This document shows positions 1-5,020 of a stretch of 5,020 nt of DNA, piece by piece. Numbering within the stretch: the first letter of the stretch is position 1; each line of letters starts with the position of its first letter. The position numbers and the translations under genes were made by a program. The stretch is from an uncultured Porphyromonadaceae bacterium (lineage in GTDB: Bacteria; Bacteroidota; Bacteroidia; Bacteroidales; Muribaculaceae), in assembly GCA_947176615.1 (NCBI GenBank), contig CAMWRO010000231.1:1-5020 (forward strand), given 5' to 3'. The notes below the pieces were generated by a model. It made no database searches. It was given only the letters and a program-made list of their open reading frames with translations, and was not told the origin of the DNA.

Positions 1-18
1 GGAAACATGTCATATAAT

Positions 19-84
19 AAATAAAATCTGTAAAGATTTTTCAATCACGTCGCATTGTGAGAAAAATCTTTACAGATTTTATTT
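19..84. repeat. 24-bp perfect inverted repeat with palindromic arms
   Basis: Arms 19-42 and 61-84 are exact reverse complements with loop 43-60. Each arm is also a hairpin: 23-29 pairs with 34-40 around GTAA, and 63-69 pairs with 74-80 around TTAC. The DNA or RNA could therefore form either one long stem or two short ones. A T-rich stretch follows (82-86), so a weak terminator for an upstream gene outside the window is possible, but the stem is AT-rich and this is speculative. Confidence 0.85.
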
Positions 85-100
85 TTAATTCGTTAATCTA

Positions 101-128
101 CCGTAGGTTGCGCTTGCGCAACCTACGG
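101..128. repeat. GC-rich 13-bp hairpin of copy A
   Basis: Positions 101-113 (ccgtaggttgcgc) pair perfectly with 116-128 around a TT centre. The counterpart in copy B is 513-540. The base pair at stem position 5 is A-T here and G-C in copy B, a compensated change. No T-run follows on the plus strand, so it is not a standard intrinsic terminator in that direction. Confidence 0.8.
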
Positions 129-295
129 CTATTCAAGGACGCAATCTTGTCAGATTGCTACTGCGCCACATTAAACATCTACTTTCAGACACCGATTCCG
201 ACGCAATATCTACCTCAAAATACAGGCTTGTCGACTAAATATCTCGATGCAATTATAGAGTTTTGCAACACCCTTGTCGGCATCGGCCAAAACAA

Positions 296-359
296 CTGAG
301 CCCGCAGGGCGATGTGATGGTAACCGCCTCATTACCGTCACATCGCCCTGCGGGCTCAG
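296..359. repeat. 28-bp near-perfect inverted repeat (second repeat family)
   Basis: Positions 296-323 pair with 332-359 around the 8-nt loop ccgcctca. The only non-Watson-Crick position is T318 opposite G337, a G-U wobble in plus-strand RNA. The outer 20 nt of each arm carry the core ctgagcccgcagggcgatgt or its complement, and the core includes a short palindrome, gccc-gca-gggc. A third copy of this core lies at 419-438. A GC-rich palindromic core with a conserved tail is typical of REP-like elements. It could instead be a transcribed hairpin or a bidirectional terminator, but there is no adjoining T-run to support termination. Confidence 0.8.
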
Positions 360-380
360 ACTTTAGAGCGCATCTTCTTT

Positions 381-409
381 CCCCGCATTCCGCTACGCTC
401 CATACGGGG
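381..409. repeat. Imperfect stem between two copies of the GC-rich repeat core
   Basis: Positions 381-388 (ccccgcat) pair with 402-409 (atacgggg) around a 13-nt loop. The one non-canonical position, 386 opposite 404, is C-A on the plus strand but a G-U wobble on the minus strand, so the structure would be slightly better in RNA read leftward. It sits between the same-orientation cores at 340-359 and 419-438 and may be part of the same composite element. Confidence 0.5.
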
Positions 410-418
410 TTTAACACA

Positions 419-438
419 ACATCGCCCTGCGGGCTCAG
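419..438. repeat. Extra direct copy of the GC-rich repeat core
   Basis: These 20 nt are identical to the right arm of the inverted repeat at 340-359 and in the same orientation, 79 nt downstream. Matching stops immediately upstream (a at 418, c at 339) and at the downstream flank, so the shared core is sharply bounded. The core can pair with the left arm at 296-315 as an alternative partner. Confidence 0.8.
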
Positions 439-483
439 TAAGAATCTTCCTAATAGGTAAAACGCATAGTCTGTGTGCATTTT

Positions 484-614
484 CAATCTGATAAGATTGC
501 CACCATGAATAGCCGTGGGTTGCGAAACCGCAACCCACGGAAAAAGAACCCACACAACAGAATCTGACAAGATTCTTCAACCACTGTGGCAAAAGAAGAA
601 TCTTGTCAGATTCT
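484..614 (-). repeat. Composite structured repeat, copy B (inverted)
   Basis: Read leftward from 614 this repeats the order of copy A. It has a 20-bp perfect stem (595-614 with 559-578, 16-nt loop), an 18-nt spacer, a 12-bp GC-rich hairpin (529-540 with 513-524, loop aaac), a 13-nt spacer that includes tgaatag, and a small hairpin (484-489 with 494-499). Each long-stem arm is again a small hairpin: 559-565 with 570-576, and 597-603 with 608-614. Each arm differs from its copy A counterpart at four positions, and all of these are matched by changes in the partner arm, so the stem stays perfect. Spacers and loops are far less similar than the stems. Confidence 0.85.
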
Positions 615-628
615 TTCCTCATTATCCC

Positions 629-665
629 CGCAACCCGAAGCTACTCAAAGCTACAATCTTATCAG
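629..665 (+). repeat. Decayed partial third copy of the composite repeat
   Basis: This stretch aligns without gaps to the part of the element running from the right arm of the GC-rich hairpin into the small hairpin. It keeps cgcaaccc (629-636), ctactca (641-647; ctattca in the other copies) and caatcttatcag (654-665). The last is identical to the copy B reading. The left arm of the GC hairpin and the right arm of the final small hairpin are missing, so neither can fold. It has the same orientation as copy A. Confidence 0.55.
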
Positions 666-862
666 CACAAAGACGCTCTGAGCAATCCCTATAACACCGT
701 CAATAGTCAGCGGCATGGCTGCCGGTCGTGACAAGGTATTACCTGAACAAAAGCTAAGGGGTTGAAGATATGCGACAATTGGGGGCGGTTGATGATGCGT
801 TATAACAATTTCAGGGTTTTGAGTGTTGTAATAGAAAAGTTTAGCAACGTTTCACTGACTGT
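666..862. other. Intergenic stretch without recognisable features
   Basis: No gene, RNA or clear promoter is visible here. A short open frame (682-765, about 27 codons to a TGA) resembles nothing I know. A weak 5-bp stem lies at 711-724. No TAnnTTTG box at proper spacing from a TTTG element stands out before the start at 863, so the promoter of the downstream gene is not located. Together with 159-295, which also shows no gene, this completes the account of the non-coding leader. Confidence 0.5.
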
Positions 863-2140
863 ATGGATGACATATTCATAATAATTTTACTCATTTTGCT
901 CAACGGGGTGTTTTCAATGGCTGAAATCGCTCTGATTTCGGCGCGCAAGTCGCGACTCAATTCCGATGCCAAGGAAGGGAGCCGGGGGGCGCTGACAGCG
1001 TTGAAACTCGCCGAGTCTCCCGACCGTTTTCTGTCGACGATACAAATCGGCATCACTCTCATCGGTATCCTGACAGGTCTTTTCTCGGGAGCCGCGCTTG
1101 CCGAGGAGGTGGGGCAACTGCTGCAAAAGGCGGGGTTGTCGCCTCACACCGCCCATACCGTCGGGCAAATCGCCATCGTCACCGTCGTGACCTATCTCTC
1201 TATCGTCATCGGCGAACTTGTCCCTAAACGCATCGGCCTCGCTCTTGCCAACTCGGTGGCCAAAATGATTGCGCGCCCGATGTACCTGTTGTCGCTCATC
1301 GCGATGCCGGCAGTGTGGCTGCTCTCGGTTTCAACCTCGATGCTTGTCAAGCTCCTCGGGTTGCGCAATCATGAAAACAATGTCACCGAGGACGAGATAA
1401 AATCGCTCATTCAGGACGGGACCGACGCTGGCGAGGTCAAAAAAGTCGAACAGGACATCATGGAACGTGCCCTTGTGCTGGGCGACCTGCGTGTCTCGTC
1501 AATCATGACGCCGAAAATCGACGTTACCGCGCTGCGGCTCGACATGACGTCAGTCGAGGTGAGGGAGCAGCTTTCGGCCGAGCTGCACAGCTCCTACCCT
1601 GTCTATTGCGACAGGTCGCGCACCGGCGTGTGTGGCGTTGTTTCACTCAAGCAATTGATACTAAAGGTCGATTCGCCCGATTTCAAGCTGAAGGATGTCG
1701 TTGCGAAACCGGTGTTTTTCCCCGAGGCAATGAGTGTTTACGATGCTCTTGACCGCATGAAAGAGAAAAAACTGGATTTCGCCCTCGTGTGTGACGAATT
1801 TGGCGACATGACCGGCGTGATAACCCCGAGCGACATTCTCGAAGGACTCGTCGGCACGATGCCACAGCAACAGGCCGCGACATATATCGTCAAAAACGCC
1901 GACGGGGACAGTTGGACGATTAACGCACAAATACCCATATATGATTTTCTGAACTATTTCGATCTTGAAGACCTCTACCGACCGGCCTCCTACGCCACCC
2001 TCGGCGGCCTCATCCTCGAAGAACTGAAACATCTCCCCGAGAAGGGCGAAAAGCTCGATTGGCACAACCTGTCGCTTGAAATCGCGTCGATGGACGGCGC
2101 GAAAATAGGCGATGTCATCGTGAAATTCATCAAAAAGTAA
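863..2140 (+). CDS. CNNM/CorC family membrane protein (DUF21-CBS-CBS-CorC_HlyC)
   Basis: This encodes a 425-aa inner-membrane protein, usual full length for the family. A DUF21/CNNM region covers about residues 1-170. Its hydrophobic segments lie near 3-22, 57-80, 99-120 and 137-165, and it carries the family motifs ESPDRFLSTIQIG (51-63) and GELVPK (117-122). A linker (176-192) leads to a CBS pair at about 205-332, with IMTPK at 214-218 and DEFG at 311-314. A CorC_HlyC domain covers about 340-424. Relatives (CorC, MpfA/YhdP and eukaryotic CNNM proteins) are implicated in Mg2+ export or divalent-cation resistance, with CBS domains binding ATP. 'Hemolysin' is an older label for the family. ATG 863 is the first start after an in-frame TAG at 842, and the protein begins directly at the first membrane helix. 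There is no Shine-Dalgarno. The exact ion is not determinable from sequence, so no gene symbol is given. Confidence 0.93.
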   Translation: MDDIFIIILLILLNGVFSMAEIALISARKSRLNSDAKEGSRGALTALKLAESPDRFLSTIQIGITLIGILTGLFSGAALAEEVGQLLQKAGLSPHTAHTVGQIAIVTVVTYLSIVIGELVPKRIGLALANSVAKMIARPMYLLSLIAMPAVWLLSVSTSMLVKLLGLRNHENNVTEDEIKSLIQDGTDAGEVKKVEQDIMERALVLGDLRVSSIMTPKIDVTALRLDMTSVEVREQLSAELHSSYPVYCDRSRTGVCGVVSLKQLILKVDSPDFKLKDVVAKPVFFPEAMSVYDALDRMKEKKLDFALVCDEFGDMTGVITPSDILEGLVGTMPQQQAATYIVKNADGDSWTINAQIPIYDFLNYFDLEDLYRPASYATLGGLILEELKHLPEKGEKLDWHNLSLEIASMDGAKIGDVIVKFIKK

Positions 2141-2174
2141 ATTAGGTTTCATCTTTTATTGCTATCTTTACAGC
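2141..2174 (+). promoter_or_regulatory. Possible Bacteroidota-type promoter before polA
   Basis: TATCTTTA at 2163-2170 matches the Bacteroidota -7 consensus TAnnTTTG except at the last base, and lies 4 nt before the polA ATG. No good TTTG -33 element is found about 19 nt upstream; the nearest T-run (2147-2149) is too close. If used, transcription would begin near or at the start codon and give a very short or leaderless mRNA. There is no Shine-Dalgarno in this gap. Read-through from the upstream gene is the alternative. Confidence 0.35.
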
Positions 2175-4970
2175 ATGAAACAAGATGAATCAAAACGACT
2201 GTTCCTGCTTGACGCTTACGCGTTGATATACCGCGCCTATTATGCGCTCATCCGCAGCCCGCGCGTCACTTCCAAGGGGTTCAACACCTCGGCAATATTC
2301 GGTTTCTGCAATACCTTGCGCGAGGTTCTCGAAAAGGAGAACCCCAGCCACATCGCGGTGTGCTTTGACCCGCCACACGGCCACACGTTCCGTCACGAAA
2401 TGTTTGAGGACTACAAGGCCAACCGCGACCGGCAACCCGAGGACATCACCCTCTCGCTCCCATATATCAGACAGATTCTCGACGCGCTCAACATCCCCGC
2501 AATCGAAATCGACGGCTACGAGGCCGACGATGTAATCGGCACCCTGTCGCGGATGGCCGAGGAAAAGGGTTATATGGTCTACATGATGACCCCCGACAAG
2601 GACTACGGCCAGCTGGTCACCGACCGCGTGTTCATGTACCGCCCCTCGCTGCGCGGCGAGGGTTTTGAGGTGCGCGACCCGGCCAAGGTGTGTGAGAAAT
2701 ACGGCATATCCTCCCCAAGGCAGGTCATCGACCTGCTCGCGCTCGAAGGGGATGCCTCTGACAATATCCCCGGGTGTCCCGGGGTGGGCGAGAAAACCGC
2801 CCGCAAGCTCATCGAGGACTGGGGCAGCGTTGAAAACCTCATCGACCATGCCTCGGAACTGAAAGGCGCTCTCCAGCGCAAAGTGACCGAGAACACTGAC
2901 AAAATTCTCCTCTCCAAAGACCTTGCAACTATCCGCACCGATGTCCCTGTCGACATCGACGTTGACCATCTCGTGCGCCGACCCATGAATGCGGAACGTC
3001 TCGTCGACATTTACAAAGAACTGGAGTTCAAGACATTCATTGCCAATCTGCGCGCCAAGACAAACGCCACCGCTCCCCGACAGGAGGCCGCCGCAGTTCC
3101 CGAACCGCACAAAACCGAACCTGACGCATCGGGCATGGGGTCATTATTTGACATGGGCGACACGGCTGACGAGGCACCCTTGACCATGTGTGAAAACCGC
3201 GACTACGAGACCGTCGAGGGTGAGACTGCCGTCGCCGCCTTCGTCGATAGGCTGAAAAAAGCCGGAGAAGCCGGAATGTCGCTCTACTCGACCGGTGAGG
3301 ACGCAATGACCGCCCGATGGCTCGGTGTCGCGTTCTCAACAGGTGACTGCAAAGGCTCCTTCATCCTTTTCCCGACCGAAAAAGAGGCACGCGCCAAGGT
3401 CATAAAGCTCCTTGCGCCGATTTTTGAAGACAGCTCCATGCGGCTTGTCAGCCACGATGTCAAGCGCGAGTACCTCGTGCTGAAAAACGAGGGCATATCA
3501 CTGAAAGCCAAATACTTCGACACCTCTGTGGCCCACTATATCATCGACCCGGAGATGAAACACGACATGACGCCGGTAGCCGCCAAGTTTCTCAATCTGG
3601 AACTGACCGCCGCGCCTGACCGCCGCGCGCCCTACCCGGCCAAGCCGATTGACCCCGACAGCGCCCGTGAACGCTACTGCGAGGCCGCCGATGTCAGCCG
3701 ACGCCTCATGCCGCTGCTGTGCCGCGAAATCGAGTCGCTCGACATGATAAAACTGCTTGAGGATGTGGAATTTCCCCTCATCCGCGTCTTGGCCGAAATG
3801 GAATGGACCGGTGTGCGCATTGACCCTGCCGTGCTCAAAGAGATGTCGGGCAAACTGACCGAGCGGATGCGCTCCCTCGAAGAAGAAGCCTACGCGATGG
3901 CCGGGGGAGCGTTCAACATCAGCTCGCCGATGCAAGTGGGGGAGGTTCTTTTCGAAAGGTTGAAAATAGACCCCAAAGCCAAGCGCACCGCCCGAGGCAG
4001 CTACTCGACGACAGAACAGATTCTCGAAAAATATGCCGCAAAAGTTCCTCTTGTAGGACTGATTCTGCGCATCCGCGGACTGCGTAAACTGCTCAGCACC
4101 TATATCGACGCTCTCCCCGCTCTTGTCAACCCGGTGACAGGCAAGATTCACACCTCCTATAATCAGACCGTCACCGCGACAGGCCGCATATCGTCGGCCA
4201 ATCCCAATTTACAGAACATCCCCATACGCACCGACGACGGCCGCGAGATACGCCGCGCCTTCATCAGCGACCCGGGCGACCTGTTCATGAGCGCCGACTA
4301 TTCCCAGATTGAGCTGCGCCTCATCGCCGACCTCAGCAACGACCGCGACATGATTGACGCCTTCAACTCGGGAGCCGACATCCACCGCGTAACCGCAGCC
4401 AAGATCTATCACGAAGACCTTGAAAATGTGACCGACGACCAGCGCCGCCACGCCAAGACCGCCAACTTCGGCATCATCTACGGCATCTCGGCTTTCGGAC
4501 TGTCGGAACGGCTCGGCATCTCCCGCGCCGAGGCCAAGAAACTGATTGACGGATATTTCGCCACCTATCCCCACATCCGCGAATATCTCGACAACGCCGT
4601 CGTCTCGGCCCGCGAGCAGGGATATGTAACCACCCGCATGGGACGCAGACGCTATCTGCCCGACATCAATTCGCGCAACTCGGTCGTGAGAGGCTATGCC
4701 GAGCGAAACGCCGTCAACGCCCCAATCCAAGGCTCGGCTGCCGACATCATAAAGGTGGCAATGGTGCGCATTTACAACGAAATGGAACGACGCGGCCTGA
4801 AATCACGCATGATAATGCAGGTTCATGACGAATTGATTTTCAACATCAAGCCCGACGAACTCGAAACAGTCAAGTCACTCGTAATCACCAATATGACCGA
4901 TGCCTACCACGGTGCCGTGCCGCTCGAAGTCTCAGCGGGCATCGCCTCCAACTGGCTTGACGCTCATTAA
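2175..4970 (+). CDS. polA: DNA polymerase I
   Basis: This encodes a complete 931-aa family A polymerase (E. coli PolA is 928 aa) for Okazaki-fragment maturation and repair synthesis. The 5'-nuclease (FEN) domain, about 1-290, keeps its metal-binding acids: D13, D65, E116/D118/D119, D141/D143 and D193/D196, followed by the helix-hairpin-helix NIPGCPGVGEKTA. A low-complexity linker (about 296-345) precedes a degenerate 3'-5' exonuclease-like domain (about 350-525). The expected DxE is Y371/T373, the Exo II Asp is E432, and the Exo III Asp is A504, so proofreading is probably lost. The polymerase domain (about 530-931) is intact: motif A DYSQIELR (708-715), O-helix with R757, K761, F765 and Y769, PIQGSAADIIK (850-860), and motif C VHDEL with D885. 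The start is supported because D13 aligns with E. coli D13. The gene lies 34 nt after its neighbour on the same strand. Confidence 0.98.
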   Translation: MKQDESKRLFLLDAYALIYRAYYALIRSPRVTSKGFNTSAIFGFCNTLREVLEKENPSHIAVCFDPPHGHTFRHEMFEDYKANRDRQPEDITLSLPYIRQILDALNIPAIEIDGYEADDVIGTLSRMAEEKGYMVYMMTPDKDYGQLVTDRVFMYRPSLRGEGFEVRDPAKVCEKYGISSPRQVIDLLALEGDASDNIPGCPGVGEKTARKLIEDWGSVENLIDHASELKGALQRKVTENTDKILLSKDLATIRTDVPVDIDVDHLVRRPMNAERLVDIYKELEFKTFIANLRAKTNATAPRQEAAAVPEPHKTEPDASGMGSLFDMGDTADEAPLTMCENRDYETVEGETAVAAFVDRLKKAGEAGMSLYSTGEDAMTARWLGVAFSTGDCKGSFILFPTEKEARAKVIKLLAPIFEDSSMRLVSHDVKREYLVLKNEGISLKAKYFDTSVAHYIIDPEMKHDMTPVAAKFLNLELTAAPDRRAPYPAKPIDPDSARERYCEAADVSRRLMPLLCREIESLDMIKLLEDVEFPLIRVLAEMEWTGVRIDPAVLKEMSGKLTERMRSLEEEAYAMAGGAFNISSPMQVGEVLFERLKIDPKAKRTARGSYSTTEQILEKYAAKVPLVGLILRIRGLRKLLSTYIDALPALVNPVTGKIHTSYNQTVTATGRISSANPNLQNIPIRTDDGREIRRAFISDPGDLFMSADYSQIELRLIADLSNDRDMIDAFNSGADIHRVTAAKIYHEDLENVTDDQRRHAKTANFGIIYGISAFGLSERLGISRAEAKKLIDGYFATYPHIREYLDNAVVSAREQGYVTTRMGRRRYLPDINSRNSVVRGYAERNAVNAPIQGSAADIIKVAMVRIYNEMERRGLKSRMIMQVHDELIFNIKPDELETVKSLVITNMTDAYHGAVPLEVSAGIASNWLDAH

Positions 4971-5020
4971 GAGGTTGTTTAATAACAAATGTTAATCCAA
5001 AGTGGTAGCATCTTTCAGTT
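4971..5020. other. Downstream flank of polA
   Basis: The 50 nt after the polA stop hold no evident terminator hairpin and no gene start I can support. The stretch starting gaggttgtttaata is AT-rich. The window ends too soon to tell what follows. Confidence 0.4.

Larger units (their letters stand above)
19..158 (+). repeat. Composite structured repeat, copy A
   Basis: This is a non-coding composite of hairpins. In order it holds a 24-bp perfect inverted repeat (19-42 with 61-84, 18-nt loop), a 16-nt AT-rich spacer, a 13-bp GC-rich hairpin (101-113 with 116-128), a 12-nt spacer containing ctattca, and a small hairpin (141-147 with 152-158). The same arrangement occurs on the minus strand at 484-614. 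Positions 101-157 match 540-484 at 49 of 57 bases by hand count, and each long-stem arm matches at 16 of 20. The arrangement resembles REP/BIME-type intergenic elements, which are often moved by a RAYT (REP-associated tyrosine transposase) encoded elsewhere. That affiliation is inference. The pairing and the repetition are seen directly. Confidence 0.85.

Noticed and set aside
57..299. 80-codon open frame on the plus strand within the repeat region
   Set aside because: It runs through the long stem, the GC-rich hairpin and the small hairpin of copy A. Its residues (such as RRLRLRNLRLF) are repeat translation, and there is no recognisable domain.
513..545. Intrinsic terminator from the GC-rich hairpin of copy B
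   Set aside because: The plus-strand stem is followed by A-rich sequence, and in the minus direction no T-run follows, so the classical terminator pattern is absent.
1..620. CRISPR array
   Set aside because: Repeats are inverted, composite and unevenly spaced, without regular spacers or cas genes.
253..622. Overlapping open frames of 65-105 codons across the palindromic repeats, both strands
   Set aside because: They are translations of the inverted repeats, for example SPCGLS from the repeat core on both strands. No protein-like features are seen.
682..765. 27-codon open frame before the CNNM/CorC gene, possibly a gene remnant
   Set aside because: Too short, no recognised similarity, and no start signal or conserved pattern to support it.
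1661..2152. 163-codon antisense frame opposite the CNNM/CorC gene
   Set aside because: It lies opposite a well-supported gene and shows no domain; it is a by-product of codon bias.
2768..2784. 7-bp perfect GC-rich inverted repeat (ccccggg tgt cccgggg) inside polA
   Set aside because: It is explained by the conserved PGxPG residues of the helix-hairpin-helix, encoded as repeated ccc ggg codons.
2190..3110. 306-codon antisense frame opposite the polA 5'-nuclease region
   Set aside because: It is long, but fully opposite a conserved domain with all catalytic motifs. Its own composition is unlike a real family, consistent with a GC-biased shadow.
3498..4730. Antisense frames of 217 and 173 codons opposite the polA polymerase region
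   Set aside because: Same reason: conserved sense-strand motifs explain the sequence, and there are no recognisable antisense domains.
4971..4984. gaggttgtttaata just after the polA stop, reminiscent of some insertion-sequence ends
   Set aside because: Only one end would be in the window; there is no partner repeat, target duplication or transposase to support it.

Overview
The window looks like chromosomal DNA from a Bacteroidota bacterium, most likely order Bacteroidales. Three things suggest this. Neither main start codon has a Shine-Dalgarno sequence. A TAnnTTTG-like box sits just before polA. The coding DNA is moderately GC-rich and the intergenic DNA is AT-richer. The assignment is inference from sequence style; family or genus cannot be fixed by eye.

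Layout: positions 1-862 hold no convincing gene and are dominated by inverted repeats. A composite structured element of about 135 nt occurs twice in opposite orientations (19-158 on +, 484-614 on -). A decayed partial copy lies at 629-665. Each full copy has a long perfect stem whose arms are themselves small hairpins, then a GC-rich hairpin, then a further small hairpin. Nearly all stem differences between the two copies are compensated, so pairing is kept. Between them lies a second family: a 28-bp near-perfect inverted repeat at 296-359, with an extra direct copy of one arm at 419-438 and a smaller stem at 381-409 in between. From 666 to 862 nothing is recognisable.

Positions 863-2140 encode a CNNM/CorC-type membrane protein (DUF21 transmembrane region, CBS pair, CorC_HlyC domain), a family linked to Mg2+ and other divalent-cation transport. 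After a 34-nt gap on the same strand, 2175-4970 encode a complete DNA polymerase I (polA, 931 aa). Its 5'-nuclease and polymerase active sites are intact, but the 3'-5' exonuclease domain has lost its catalytic acidic residues. The two genes may be co-transcribed, though polA also appears to carry its own promoter. No functional link between them is evident. The last 50 nt hold no identifiable feature.

The most interesting material is the covarying repeat cluster. The exonuclease-dead PolA is a secondary point. I see no convincing new protein system, and no CRISPR array, tRNA, rRNA or intact transposase gene.
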